Positions 53,275 to 62,390 are shown, counted from the stretch's first letter. The stretch is 64,000 bases of DNA from Rhizobium brockwellii (GCF_000769405.2 NZ_CP053439.1:2728001-2792000); one strand, 5' to 3'. The notes: generated by a model not told the origin, from the letters alone. Program-made: numbers and translations.

Positions 53275-54549
53275 ATGAACATCCTGATTCTCGGCGCAAC
53301 CGGCTTCATAGGCTCCGTCGTCGCCGCCCGGCTCGTTGCCGACGGCCACACCGTGATCGGCCTCGGCCGCAATCCCGCGCGTGCGCGCCTGAAACAGCCG
53401 GCGCTCGACTGGCGGCGCGCAGATCTATCGCGCATGACGAAACCAGCGGATTGGGACGATATCCTCAAGGACCAGCATGTCGTCGTCAATTGCGCCGGCG
53501 CCCTGCAGGACGGCCTGTCGGATGATCTGTCGGCCGCCCAGGCAGAGGCGATGCTGGCGCTCTATTCCACCGCAAAACGCTCATCGCGCCCGCTGATCGT
53601 GCAGATATCGGCAAGGACGGCGGGAGCCGCTGGCGATCTTCCCTTCCTCGCCACCAAGCGGCAAGCCGACGAGGCGCTGGCTGCAAGCGGCCTGCCTTAC
53701 CTCATCCTGCGCCCTGCCCTCGTTCTCGGCCGCAATGCCCACGGCGGTTCGGCCCTGCTGCGGGCGCTTGCCGCCTTTCCCCTCATGCTGCCGCTGGTCC
53801 ATGCCGAAAGCCCGATCGAAACACTTTCGGTGGACGATGTGGCGGAAGCCGTGTCGCGGGCAATCTCCGGCGGCATCTCCGGCGATATCGATCTTGCCGC
53901 CGACGAAGTTCTGACGCTCGCCGAGCTCGTCCGCCTTCACCGCCGGTGGCTCGGCCTGCCGCCCGCCCGCGTGTTTTCCCTTGCCCCCTGGCTTGCTAGG
54001 CCGGTGACGTGGCTGGCCGATATGTCTGGCCTGCTCGGCTGGCGTTCGCCGCTGCGCTCGACAGCCATGACAGTGATGTCGGAAGGTGTGCAAAGCTCGA
54101 AATCAGGAAGCGGCCTTGCTGCGACATCCGCGACCGCAGCGCTCTCGGCCAATCCCTCCGGCGTGCAGGATCTCTGGTTTGCCAGGCTCTATCTTCTGAA
54201 GCCGCTCGTCATATCGGGCCTGTCCGTTTTCTGGCTGCTCTCCGGGCTGATCCCGCTGCTGACACTGGAGAAGACGTCCGCTCACTTCCTGCCGTTCATG
54301 CCTGAGGCCGCTGCAATGGCGCTGACGCTTGCAACCTGCCTGATCGATACCGCTCTCGGCGCTGCCGTCCTCCTTCGCCCGCTGGCGAAACGTGCCCTTG
54401 TCGGCATGCTGGCCGTGTCGTTCGCCTATCTTACCGGCGCCAGCCTGCTCGAACCCGCGCTCTGGCTCGATCCGCTCGGTCCCCTCGTCAAGGTGCTGCC
54501 GTCGATCCTGCTGGCGTTCACCGCACTTGCCACCCTGGATGAACGCTGA
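53275..54549 (+). CDS. SDR oxidoreductase fused to DoxX-like membrane domain
   Basis: 424 residues. The N-terminal atypical SDR is NILILGATGFIGSVVAARLVADGHTVIGLGRNP, with IVQISARTAGAAGDLPFLATKRQADEAL and YLILRPALVLG. The C-terminal about 125 residues have four membrane segments like DoxX (WFARLYLLKPLVISGLSVFWLLSGLIPLL...). Such SDR-DoxX fusions are known. Overlaps the next gene by one base (TGATG). The function may involve membrane quinones; substrate unknown. Confidence 0.87.
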   Translation: MNILILGATGFIGSVVAARLVADGHTVIGLGRNPARARLKQPALDWRRADLSRMTKPADWDDILKDQHVVVNCAGALQDGLSDDLSAAQAEAMLALYSTAKRSSRPLIVQISARTAGAAGDLPFLATKRQADEALAASGLPYLILRPALVLGRNAHGGSALLRALAAFPLMLPLVHAESPIETLSVDDVAEAVSRAISGGISGDIDLAADEVLTLAELVRLHRRWLGLPPARVFSLAPWLARPVTWLADMSGLLGWRSPLRSTAMTVMSEGVQSSKSGSGLAATSATAALSANPSGVQDLWFARLYLLKPLVISGLSVFWLLSGLIPLLTLEKTSAHFLPFMPEAAAMALTLATCLIDTALGAAVLLRPLAKRALVGMLAVSFAYLTGASLLEPALWLDPLGPLVKVLPSILLAFTALATLDER

Positions 54550-55025
54550 TGCTTGAGGAATGGCTGCTGCTTGCCCATGTCACCGGCGCGACCGTGCTCT
54601 TCGGCACCGGCGCCGGCATCGCCTTCTTCATGGTGATGGCGCACCGAACACGCGATCCCAAGCTGATCGCCCATGTCGCCGGCACCGTCGTGATCGCCGA
54701 CACGATCTTCACCGCCACCGCAGCCATTCTCCAGCCGGTGACCGGCTACCTGCTGGCCCGGTCGATCGGTTGGGACCTGTCGGAGGGATGGATTGCGCTT
54801 TCGCTGCTGCTTTATGTCGTGACCGGCCTGTTCTGGCTGCCGGTCGTCTGGATTCAGATTCGGCTGCGCGATCTCGCCCGCGCCGCAGCCGCGGCGGGAA
54901 AAGCACTGCCGCCAGCCTATTTCAGCCTCTACCGCATCTGGTTCGCCTGCGGTTTTCCGGCTTTCTCAGCCGTCATCGGCATTCTCTGGCTGATGCTGAC
55001 GAAGCCGTCGATCGCTCTATTTTAG
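54549..55025 (+). CDS. DUF2269-family membrane protein
   Basis: 158 residues with four membrane segments. Motifs are EEWLLLAHVTGATVLFGTGAGIAFFMVMAHRTRDPKLIAHVA and TGYLLARSIGWDLSEGWIALSLLLYVVTGLFWLPVVWIQIRLRDLA, typical of DUF2269. Its start overlaps the SDR-DoxX stop, so it is translated with it. Convergent overlap of 9 bases with the LysE gene. Function unknown. Confidence 0.87.
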   Translation: MLEEWLLLAHVTGATVLFGTGAGIAFFMVMAHRTRDPKLIAHVAGTVVIADTIFTATAAILQPVTGYLLARSIGWDLSEGWIALSLLLYVVTGLFWLPVVWIQIRLRDLARAAAAAGKALPPAYFSLYRIWFACGFPAFSAVIGILWLMLTKPSIALF

Positions 55026-55610
55026 CATCGGCCAGAGGCTTAGCACCAACAGCACCGCCATGCTGATATTGAACCACTTCAACCGCACCGGATCGGAAAG
55101 CCATTCCCTCAGCGCTGAGCCGAAACCTGCCCAGGTCGAAACGCTGGGCACATTGACCGCCGCGAAAGCGAGACCGACGATCAGCACGCTCGCGAGATAG
55201 AGTTGCGGATTGGTGTAGGTCGCCATCGCGGTCACCGCCATCACCCAGGCTTTCGGGTTGACCCACTGGAAGGCGGCCGCCGCGAAGAACGACATCGGCT
55301 CGACGCCAGTGCTGCTTTCGCTGAGCGAGCGCGAGGTAGCGATCTTCCAGGCTATCCAGACGAGATAGGCGCCGCCTGCAAACTTCAGCGCCGTATAGAC
55401 TACGGGCACCGTGTGGAGCAGCGCGCCGAGCCCGAAGCCGACGCCGATGAGCAGCGAGAAGAACCCGACGCCGATGCCGCACATATGCGGGATTGTCCTG
55501 CGGAAACCGAAATTCACGCCTGATGCGAAGAGCATCATATTGTTCGGCCCCGGCGTGATCGAGGTCGTGAAGGCGAAGAGAACGAGGGCGAGAAATGTAT
55601 CCAGCGGCAT
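55017..55610 (-). CDS. LysE/RhtB-family amino-acid exporter
   Basis: 197 residues with about six membrane segments. The LysE signature is ITPGPNNMMLFASGVNFGFRRTIPHMCGIGVGF near the N-terminus, with GGAYLVWIAWKIATS and FQWVNPKAWVMAV. It exports an amino acid or homoserine lactone-like compound. GGGAGG lies upstream of the ATG. Monocistronic. Confidence 0.92.
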   Translation of the reverse strand: MPLDTFLALVLFAFTTSITPGPNNMMLFASGVNFGFRRTIPHMCGIGVGFFSLLIGVGFGLGALLHTVPVVYTALKFAGGAYLVWIAWKIATSRSLSESSTGVEPMSFFAAAAFQWVNPKAWVMAVTAMATYTNPQLYLASVLIVGLAFAAVNVPSVSTWAGFGSALREWLSDPVRLKWFNISMAVLLVLSLWPMLK

Positions 55611-55762
55611 GCGACCTCCCGAAGCCAGCTTTTCTGCGGCCTGTTTATTTAGGTCAGCATAACTGTCCTAAACCATCGATGCTATTACATCATTGTCATG
55701 GTGACAGGATTACTTGAAAGATGGCGACCCGGCCCAATCTCTTGTCAAAGGGACAGAAAACC

Positions 55763-56611
55763 ATGCAGGACGACCCGATTCCATCGATCACATTCCCTGA
55801 TGGCACCGAGGTGCCGGCGCTCGGCCAGGGCACCTGGGCCATGGGCGAGGATGCCGGCCACGCGAAGGCCGAGATCGGCAGTCTCAAGGCCGGCATCGAT
55901 CTCGGCATGACGCTGATCGATACCGCCGAAATGTATGGGGATGGTGGCGCCGAAGAGATCGTCGGCCAGGCGATCAGGGGCCGGCGCGACGAGGTCTTCA
56001 TCGTCAGCAAGGTCTATCCTTGGAATGCCAGCCTGAAAGGCACGATCGAGGCCTGCGAGCGCAGTCTCGAACGGCTGGGTACCGATCGCATCGATCTCTA
56101 TCTGCTGCACTGGCGCGGAGACCATCCGCTCACAGAGACCGTCGCCGCCTTCGAAATGCTGAAGGCATCGGGCAAGATCGGCGCCTGGGGCGTCTCCAAT
56201 TTCGACACCGACGACATGGAGGAACTGCTTGGAGTGCCCGACGGCGCCAACGTCGCCGCCAACCAGGTGCTCTATAACCTTTCCCGCCGCGGCATCGAAT
56301 TCGATCTGCTGCCCTGGTGCCAGAACCGAGGCATTCCCATCATGGCCTATTCGCCGATCGACCAGGGAAGCATCCTGCACCATCCCGAGCTGATCCGCAT
56401 CGCCAAGGCCTATCAGGCAACACCCGCCCAGTTGGCGCTCGCCTTCCTGCTGGAACGCGACGGCGTCATCGTCATCCCGAAGACCTCGAATGCCGAACGC
56501 GCGGCGGAGAACCGCGACTGCGTCTCGCTTGATATCACCGACGACGACTGGGATGCCCTCGACGCCGCCTTTCCGCCGCCCACAAAGAAAAAACCGCTGG
56601 AGATGCTCTGA
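55763..56611 (+). CDS. Aldo/keto reductase
   Basis: 282 residues of the AKR5-like type. It begins [22 protein letters not shown]. Catalytic residues are in [19 protein letters not shown] (Asp, Tyr), IVSKVYP (Lys) and [20 protein letters not shown] (His). The cofactor end is [18 protein letters not shown]. The ATG at 55763 follows AGGGA; upstream codons lack support. Substrate unknown. Confidence 0.92.
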   Translation: MQDDPIPSITFPDGTEVPALGQGTWAMGEDAGHAKAEIGSLKAGIDLGMTLIDTAEMYGDGGAEEIVGQAIRGRRDEVFIVSKVYPWNASLKGTIEACERSLERLGTDRIDLYLLHWRGDHPLTETVAAFEMLKASGKIGAWGVSNFDTDDMEELLGVPDGANVAANQVLYNLSRRGIEFDLLPWCQNRGIPIMAYSPIDQGSILHHPELIRIAKAYQATPAQLALAFLLERDGVIVIPKTSNAERAAENRDCVSLDITDDDWDALDAAFPPPTKKKPLEML

Positions 56612-56621
56612 CCTTCAGCGG
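56594..56621 (+). terminator. Possible terminator of the aldo/keto reductase gene
   Basis: CCGCTG (56594-56599) and CAGCGG (56616-56621) form a 6-bp stem that spans the stop codon and is followed by CTTTCCC. Confidence 0.35.
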
Positions 56622-56646
56622 CTTTCCCGATTATTGCAGCATCGGA

Positions 56647-56720
56647 CTTACATGCCCAAGCTGTAATCTTACATGCCTTGGCGGTAATCTTACATGCCCG
56701 GGCTGTAATCTTACATGCCC
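56647..56720. repeat. 21-bp tandem repeat at the ilvH 3' end
   Basis: CTTACATGCC begins at 56647, 56668, 56689 and 56710, a period of exactly 21 bases. Three full units and one partial unit are present. The last copy contains the ilvH stop codon (TTA at 56711-56713). Between units the string TGTAATCTTACA forms a 5-bp palindrome. Confidence 0.85.
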
Positions 56721-57283
56721 TGCACGCCGCGATTCATCGCCGCAATGCCGGTACGGCAGACCTCGATGAGGCCGAGCGGCTTCATGATCGCGACGAACTG
56801 ATCGATCTTCGACGATTTGCCGGTGATCTCCAGAATGAAGTGACCGACCGTCGCATCCACCACCTTGGCATGGAAGGCATCGGCAAGGCGCAGCGTCTCG
56901 GCGCGCATCTCGCCCTCGCCGATCACCTTGATCAGCGCCACTTCGCGCTCGATCGGCCGGTCCTGGCCGAGCTCGCGGGCACGCACCGTCAGGTCGACGA
57001 CGCGATGCACCGGCACGATGCGCTCGAGCTGCGCCTTGATCTGCTCCAGCACCTGCGGCGTGCCGCGTGTGACGACGGTGATGCGGGAAAGATGCGCCTG
57101 ATGCTCGGTCTCGGAGACGGTCAGGCTCTCGATATTGTAGCCGCGGCCGGAGAACAGGCCGATAACCCGGGCAAGAACGCCCGGTTCGTTGTCGACGAGA
57201 ACCGAAAGCGTGTGGCTTTCGACGGCCGCCGTTTCCGGCGAGATGAAATAGGCGGAGCCCGTGGGCTGTAAGTGTGCGTTCAT
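56711..57283 (-). CDS. ilvH: Acetolactate synthase small subunit
   Basis: 190 residues. The N-terminal ACT domain is ESHTLSVLVDNEPGVLARVIGLFSGRGYNIESLTVSETEHQAHLSRITVVT, with the C-terminal half of the ALS small-subunit type (REVALIKVIGEGEMRAETLRLADAFHAKVVDA). It makes the synthase responsive to valine. The start at 57283 gives the usual N-terminus, 22 bases after the ilvI stop. A 21-bp tandem repeat begins at its stop codon. Confidence 0.95.
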   Translation of the reverse strand: MNAHLQPTGSAYFISPETAAVESHTLSVLVDNEPGVLARVIGLFSGRGYNIESLTVSETEHQAHLSRITVVTRGTPQVLEQIKAQLERIVPVHRVVDLTVRARELGQDRPIEREVALIKVIGEGEMRAETLRLADAFHAKVVDATVGHFILEITGKSSKIDQFVAIMKPLGLIEVCRTGIAAMNRGVQGM

Positions 57284-57305
57284 GGCGATGTTTCCTCTTC
57301 CCTTT

Positions 57306-59096
57306 TTAGACGAGCGCGCGGCCCTTGGCGTCGATCGCATTGGCGACCGCTTCGTCGGTGGCTTCGTCCGGCAGCAGCATTTCGTTATGAGCCTTGCCCG
57401 AGGGGATCATCGGGAAGCAGTTCGCGAGATTGGCGACGCGGCAATCGAAAATGACCGGCTTCCTGACCTCGATCATCTCCAGAATGGTGTCGTCGAGATG
57501 TTCCGGCTTTTCGCAGCGCAGGCCGACGGCGCCATAGGCTTCTGCCAGCTTGACGAAATCGGGCATCGCCTCCGTATAGGAATTCGAAAGGCGGTTACCG
57601 TGCAGCAGCTGCTGCCACTGGCGCACCATGCCCATATACTGGTTGTTCATGATGAAGATCTTGATCGGCGCATCGTGCTGGATCGCTGCCGACATTTCCT
57701 GGATACACATCTGGATCGAGGCGTCGCCGGCAATGTCGATGACGAGGCTATCGGGATGGGCGATCTGCACGCCGAGCGCGGCCGGCAGACCATAGCCCAT
57801 CGTGCCGAGGCCGCCCGAGGTCATCCAGCGGTTCGGCTGCTCGAAACCGAAAAACTGCGCCGCCCACATCTGGTGTTGCCCGACTTCTGTCGTGATGTAG
57901 GTATCGCGATCCTTGGTGTGGGCGAAGAGCCGCTCCAGCGCATATTGCGGCATGATGACGTCATTGCTCTTCGTATAGGCGAAGGAGTTGCGTGCCCGCC
58001 AGCGGGCGATATCGGTCCACCAGTCGTCCAGGCGAGCCTTTTCCGGCTTCTTCGGCAGCGCCCGCCACAGGCGGACCATGTCTTCGAGGACATGGCCGAC
58101 ATCGCCGCGGATACCGATATCGACACGGACGTTCTTGTTGATCGAGGATGGATCGATATCGATATGGATCTTCTTCGAGTTCGGCGAAAAGGCATTGAGA
58201 CGGCCGGTGATGCGGTCGTCGAAACGGGCGCCGATGCAGACCATGACGTCGCAGTCGTGCATCGCCATGTTGGCTTCGTAGGAGCCGTGCATGCCGAGCA
58301 TCTTCAGCCAGTTCTTGCCCGAAGCAGGATAGGCGCCGAGGCCCATCAGCGTCGAGGTGATCGGGAAATCGGTGAGCTCGACCAGTTCGCGCAGCAGCTT
58401 GGAAGCCTCGGGGCCGGAATTGACGACGCCGCCGCCGGAATAGATGACGGGACGGCGCGCATTCGCCATCAGCTCGATCGCCGCGTGGATCTGGTTGAGG
58501 TCGCCCTGGACCTTCGGCTGGTAGCTCTTCTGGATCGAGTAATCTGCCGGCGGGGTGTAGGTGCCGGTCGCAAACTGCACGTCCTTCGGAATATCGACGA
58601 CGACAGGGCCCGGACGGCCGGACTGGGCGATGCGGAAGGCCTCGTGAATGACGGCGGCGAGTTCGTTGACATCCTTGACCAGCCAGTTGTGCTTGGTGCA
58701 GGGCCGGGTGATGCCGACCGTATCGCATTCCTGGAAGGCGTCGGAGCCAATCAGCGAGGTCGGAACCTGGCCGGTCAGGCAGACGAGCGGGATCGAATCC
58801 ATCAGCGCGTCCTGCAGCGGCGTGACGGCATTGGTAGCGCCCGGACCCGAGGTGACCAGCATGACGCCGACCTTGCCGGTGGAGCGGGCGTAACCCTCGG
58901 CCGCATGGCCTGCCCCCTGCTCATGGCGGACGAGGATGTGCTTGACATCTTCCTGCTGGAAGATCTCGTCATAGATCGGCAGGACCGCGCCGCCGGGATA
59001 GCCGAAAATATGTTCGACGCCGTTGTCCTTCAGCGCCTTGAGAACGATCTCCGCTCCCGTCATCCGATTGCCTGCCGCCTGATTGTCCGTGCTCAT
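57306..59096 (-). CDS. ilvI: Acetolactate synthase large subunit
   Basis: 596 residues. The ThDP enzyme has the N-terminal catalytic Glu59 (VRHEQGAGHAAEGYARS), a middle FAD-like domain and the C-terminal ThDP motif GDASIQMCIQEMSAA...NNQYMGMVRQWQQ. It condenses pyruvate to acetolactate, the first step of valine and leucine synthesis. Coupled with ilvH downstream. A leader with attenuator precedes it. Frame start at 59096. Confidence 0.96.
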   Translation of the reverse strand: MSTDNQAAGNRMTGAEIVLKALKDNGVEHIFGYPGGAVLPIYDEIFQQEDVKHILVRHEQGAGHAAEGYARSTGKVGVMLVTSGPGATNAVTPLQDALMDSIPLVCLTGQVPTSLIGSDAFQECDTVGITRPCTKHNWLVKDVNELAAVIHEAFRIAQSGRPGPVVVDIPKDVQFATGTYTPPADYSIQKSYQPKVQGDLNQIHAAIELMANARRPVIYSGGGVVNSGPEASKLLRELVELTDFPITSTLMGLGAYPASGKNWLKMLGMHGSYEANMAMHDCDVMVCIGARFDDRITGRLNAFSPNSKKIHIDIDPSSINKNVRVDIGIRGDVGHVLEDMVRLWRALPKKPEKARLDDWWTDIARWRARNSFAYTKSNDVIMPQYALERLFAHTKDRDTYITTEVGQHQMWAAQFFGFEQPNRWMTSGGLGTMGYGLPAALGVQIAHPDSLVIDIAGDASIQMCIQEMSAAIQHDAPIKIFIMNNQYMGMVRQWQQLLHGNRLSNSYTEAMPDFVKLAEAYGAVGLRCEKPEHLDDTILEMIEVRKPVIFDCRVANLANCFPMIPSGKAHNEMLLPDEATDEAVANAIDAKGRALV

Positions 59097-59139
59097 CTGT
59101 CTGTTCCGTTTGATGCTGGGATTGCGTTTGTGGCCGGAA

Positions 59140-59154
59140 GCCCGAATTTCGGGC
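59140..59154. promoter_or_regulatory. Small hairpin between the ilv attenuator and ilvI
   Basis: GCCCGAA and TTCGGGC form a 7-bp stem with a 1-base centre (GCCCGAATTTCGGGC), between the terminator of the attenuator and the ilvI start. Function unknown. Confidence 0.4.
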
Positions 59155-59156
59155 AT

Positions 59157-59270
59157 AAAAAAAGGCCCCTGAGGAGCCTGTCATCTAGCGCATGGGTGGC
59201 TATCGCCGGATGGTTACACCATCCTGCCCATGCGCTTTCCCACCACGATAAGAGCCGTTGCGATTTTCAT
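59157..59270 (-). promoter_or_regulatory. ilvIH transcription attenuator
   Basis: On the minus strand, the leader peptide gene is followed by a long stem (59187-59196 with 59227-59236, 10 bp) enclosing a second hairpin (GGATGGT/ACCATCC, 59208-59224). Next is a terminator: a 7-bp stem with one G-U pair (59163-59179) and seven U (59157-59163). This is the layout of amino-acid operon attenuation: stalling at Ile/Val/Leu codons should favour an alternative fold and let RNA polymerase reach ilvI. The exact antiterminator is not assigned. Confidence 0.85.
59214..59270 (-). CDS. ilvIH leader peptide
   Basis: 18 residues: MKIATALIVVGKRMGRMV. Five of the first ten residues are Ile, Leu or Val (I3, L7, I8, V9, V10), the product amino acids of the operon. 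It starts with ATG and ends TAA within the attenuator loop, before the terminator. It serves as a sensor of charged tRNAs, not as a functional protein. Confidence 0.85.
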   Translation of the reverse strand: MKIATALIVVGKRMGRMV

Positions 59271-59418
59271 GGTCGGAAGTGATAGACAGAAAATTTCGCA
59301 GCGTCAACGCATGCCGCAATAAAAAACTGCCCACGCCTGCGCCCCCGAAAATCGATAGGATGAAGGATTTGTTAAAGGATCGACTTTATTCTTCTACGCT
59401 ACCGCATGGAGTAGCCCT

Positions 59419-61458
59419 TTGCTCAACAACGACTTGCACCCGTCTGGCAAGGCGGGTGAACAGGATCGCCGCGATGGCCATACACCGGGGAACCGCTTTC
59501 TCGGCCGCGTCGTTGCATGCAGCGGGTCGCGGGCCACCATCGCCGCCGTCGCCGAACAGGGCGGCACCGATCTGACCGAACTGTGGTCCGTGGGCCGGCT
59601 GATTTCGATCAGCGTCGGCCGCAACCGCGTCGTCGCGCTCGTCTATCAGATGAACACCGGCAGCCATGCCTGGGGCGAAGGCGAAGACAATATTTTCAAG
59701 ATCGAGACCGAGCTGCTCGGCGAGGTCCGTGTCGACGAGGACGGGCGCGAGGAATTCTCGACCGGCATCTCGCGTTATCCCTATCTCGGCGCCATCGCGC
59801 ACCGCATCCGATCCGCAGACCTGATGCGCATCTATGATGCCGGCCAGGGCACGACCGCCGTCATCGGCAAGCTGACGCAGGACGAAAGCATCGATGCGGC
59901 GATCCATATCCCTTCGATGCTCTCCAAGCATTTCGCCGTCGTCGGCTCGACCGGTGTCGGCAAGTCGACGGCCGTGTCGCTGCTCCTGCACAAGGCGATC
60001 GCGGCGGACCCGAAGCTGCGTGTACTGATCCTCGATCCGCATAACGAATTCGCCGCCGCATTTCCTCAGCACGCCGTCACCATCGATACCGATACGCTTG
60101 ATCTGCCCTTCTGGCTGATGCGGCTTGAAGAGTTCGCCGAAGTCGTCTTTCGCGGCCGCCCGCCGGTGCCCGAAGAGCTCGATATGCTGCGCGATATCCT
60201 GCCGGAAGCCAAGCGCGCCTTCCGTGGTAGCGACAATTCACTGGTGCGCCGCACGACCGAAAAGAGTTCGATCACCGCCGACACGCCGGTTCCCTACCGC
60301 ATGGCAGATTTGCTGGCGCTGATCGACGAGCGCATCGGCCGCCTGGAAGGCCGTTCGGAAAAACCCTTCCTGCGTTCGTTGAAGATGCGCATCATCGCCG
60401 CAATCAATGATCCGCGTTATCATTTCATGTTCTCCAACAACACGATCACCGACACGATCACCGACACCATCGCGCAGATCTTCCGCATTCCCGGCGAGAA
60501 CCGGCCGATCTGCGCCTTCCAGCTTGCCGGCATTCCTTCCGAGGTCGTCAATTCGGTCGCTTCCGTGCTTTGCCGCATGGCCTTCGAGGTGGCGCTGTGG
60601 AGCGAGGGCGCCATCCACATGCTCGTCGTCTGCGAGGAAGCCCACCGCTATATCCCCTCCGATCCGAGCCTCGGCTTCGTGCCGACGCGCCAGGCGATCG
60701 CCCGCATCGCCAAGGAAGGCCGCAAATACGGCGTCTCGCTTGGTATCATCACCCAGCGGCCGGGCGAGCTCGACCAGACGATCCTGTCGCAGTGTTCGAC
60801 GCTCTTTGCCATGCGCCTCGCCAACGACCGCGACCAGGAAATCATCCGCTCGGCCATCCCGAATTCGTCGATCTCGACGACAAGCTTCATCTCCTCGATC
60901 GGCAATGGCGAAGCGATCGCCTTCGGTGAGGCGATCAGCGTGCCGATGCGCATGCGTTTTTCCCGCGTCGAGGAGAACCTGCTGCCGAAGGCGAGCAACG
61001 CCAACAGCAAGCAGAGCGAGGAAGATCCGGATACGGTCGATTTGCGCAAGATCGTCACCCGCATGCGGGCGGTGACCGTCGGACCCGACATTTCGAATTT
61101 CCAGCAGAACTATGCCGCGTCCGCGGCAGGTTTCGACGAGACCGACGCAGCCGACGAGGATCTTGACGCGAAGCCATACACGCCGCCCGCCTCTTCCGCC
61201 GCGCCGCCCGCCTCCGCGCCGCTCGAAACCTACCGGCGGGAACTGCTGCCGCAGACGCCGCGGCTGGACCCGGCCACGTCACCCGCGATCGATCCCCGGC
61301 TGGACGCGCTTCGCCGCGAGATGCGCCGCGACGAGCCGGTCTTTCCCCGGCCGGCACCACCGACGGACCAGTCCGCAGCCTCCCGCCGGGAGCCCGGCAC
61401 GTCGCTGCGCGAAAGCATCCTGAAAAAACCGCTGAGCAGCCTCTACAACAAGGATTGA
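59419..61458 (+). CDS. HerA-like DUF87 ATPase
   Basis: 679 residues. The N-terminal HAS-barrel is GNRFLGRVVACSGSRATIAAV. Walker A is VVGSTGVGKSTAV (174-186), Walker B is IHMLVVCEEAHRYIPSD (about 406-422), and the arginine-finger end is ARIAKEGRKYGVSLGIITQRPGELDQTILSQCSTLFAMRL. The C-terminal about 130 residues are proline-rich and low in structure. HerA-type ATPases are hexameric DNA translocases, often with a nuclease; no NurA homologue is adjacent. The start is TTG at 59419, with GGAG seven bases upstream. Divergent from the ilvIH leader. Confidence 0.9.
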   Translation: MLNNDLHPSGKAGEQDRRDGHTPGNRFLGRVVACSGSRATIAAVAEQGGTDLTELWSVGRLISISVGRNRVVALVYQMNTGSHAWGEGEDNIFKIETELLGEVRVDEDGREEFSTGISRYPYLGAIAHRIRSADLMRIYDAGQGTTAVIGKLTQDESIDAAIHIPSMLSKHFAVVGSTGVGKSTAVSLLLHKAIAADPKLRVLILDPHNEFAAAFPQHAVTIDTDTLDLPFWLMRLEEFAEVVFRGRPPVPEELDMLRDILPEAKRAFRGSDNSLVRRTTEKSSITADTPVPYRMADLLALIDERIGRLEGRSEKPFLRSLKMRIIAAINDPRYHFMFSNNTITDTITDTIAQIFRIPGENRPICAFQLAGIPSEVVNSVASVLCRMAFEVALWSEGAIHMLVVCEEAHRYIPSDPSLGFVPTRQAIARIAKEGRKYGVSLGIITQRPGELDQTILSQCSTLFAMRLANDRDQEIIRSAIPNSSISTTSFISSIGNGEAIAFGEAISVPMRMRFSRVEENLLPKASNANSKQSEEDPDTVDLRKIVTRMRAVTVGPDISNFQQNYAASAAGFDETDAADEDLDAKPYTPPASSAAPPASAPLETYRRELLPQTPRLDPATSPAIDPRLDALRREMRRDEPVFPRPAPPTDQSAASRREPGTSLRESILKKPLSSLYNKD

Positions 61459-62369
61459 CGCTTCAGCTCGCCCTCCAGGGCGATCAGAGGCTCGACGGCG
61501 TCGAGCACACGCTGCCGGTCCATCGGCCCGAGCGGCAAGAGAGGGCGTGGGAGCTCTGCCCTGGCGAGTGAGAGAAGGTCGACCAGCGTATAGACCACGC
61601 GAAGGCTTCCGAACGCCTTGAACGTTTTCCAGAGCGGCTCGAGAAGACCATCGAGCCGACGCACTTCGCCGCCCTCGCCCGCAATCGCCGCCTTGGTCAG
61701 GGCAAGGGCGACGCGCGGAAGCAAGCCGCCGATGACGCTGTACCAAGCGTCGGCACCTGAAAGCAGCGCTTCGGCCGCGCCCCAGTCGCCGCTGTAGCCG
61801 ATCGCAAGCCTGGTCTTCTCTCGCAATGCCGCCAGCTCGCCTGCGAAATCACCGTCAACAGGCAGAGGCATCTTCACGGCCCTGATCGTCTCGATATCGG
61901 ACAGGCGCTGCAGAAGGTCCGGGCTGAAGGTGAAGTGGGTCGTGCCGGGATTATTGTAGATACAAAGCGGCAATTTCGCGGCCTCCGTGACCGCCAGGAA
62001 ATGCTCGTAGGCTTCATCCTGGGTCAGCGGCGTGTAGGACACCGGCGCAAGCAGAAGAGCATCTGCACCGGCAGCCTCGGCATCCCTAGCCAGGTTCCGG
62101 GCATGGTCTGTCCTCAGAGCGCCGACGCCGACGACGAGGGGAACACGACCGCGAACGCATTCGACCGCGGCCTCGACGGCTCGCCGTCGTTCCTCGCGCG
62201 TGAGAAAGGCGTAGATCCCGGTGCTGCCGAGAAGGCCTATCGAAGCGACGCCTGCATCACACAGGCGTTCCAGCAGGCGGCAGAGGGCTTCGGTGTCGAC
62301 CCGGCCATCCCTATTGGCGGGCGTGGGCGGAAAGGCCGAAAGACCATGAAACGGAGAAGCGACAAACAT
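61443..62369 (-). CDS. DapA-like (DHDPS/NAL family) lyase
   Basis: 308 residues, TIM barrel. GLLGSTGIYAFLTREERRRAVEAAVE corresponds to the DapA GTTGE segment, but Glu is replaced (GSTGI). VPLVVGVGALRTDHARNLARDAEAAGADALLLAPVSYTPLTQDEAYEHF and LCIYNNPGTTHF contain the catalytic Tyr, and the Schiff-base Lys is expected in RAVKMPLPVDGDF. The altered motif suggests a non-lysine substrate, such as a sugar acid or hydroxyproline product. 21 bases after the LysE gene, so cotranscribed. Overlaps the HerA-like gene by 16 bases, convergent. Confidence 0.9.
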   Translation of the reverse strand: MFVASPFHGLSAFPPTPANRDGRVDTEALCRLLERLCDAGVASIGLLGSTGIYAFLTREERRRAVEAAVECVRGRVPLVVGVGALRTDHARNLARDAEAAGADALLLAPVSYTPLTQDEAYEHFLAVTEAAKLPLCIYNNPGTTHFTFSPDLLQRLSDIETIRAVKMPLPVDGDFAGELAALREKTRLAIGYSGDWGAAEALLSGADAWYSVIGGLLPRVALALTKAAIAGEGGEVRRLDGLLEPLWKTFKAFGSLRVVYTLVDLLSLARAELPRPLLPLGPMDRQRVLDAVEPLIALEGELKRQSLL

Positions 62370-62390
62370 GATGCGATCCTGAAAATCCGG

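Noticed and set aside
56647-56720. CRISPR-like array
   Set aside because: Units are contiguous with a 21-bp period and no unique spacers; it is a simple tandem repeat.
57261-59282. Plus-strand frame of 673 codons opposite ilvIH
   Set aside because: It mirrors the coding periodicity of ilvI; His/Asp/Arg-rich translation without family features. Typical antisense frame in GC-rich DNA.
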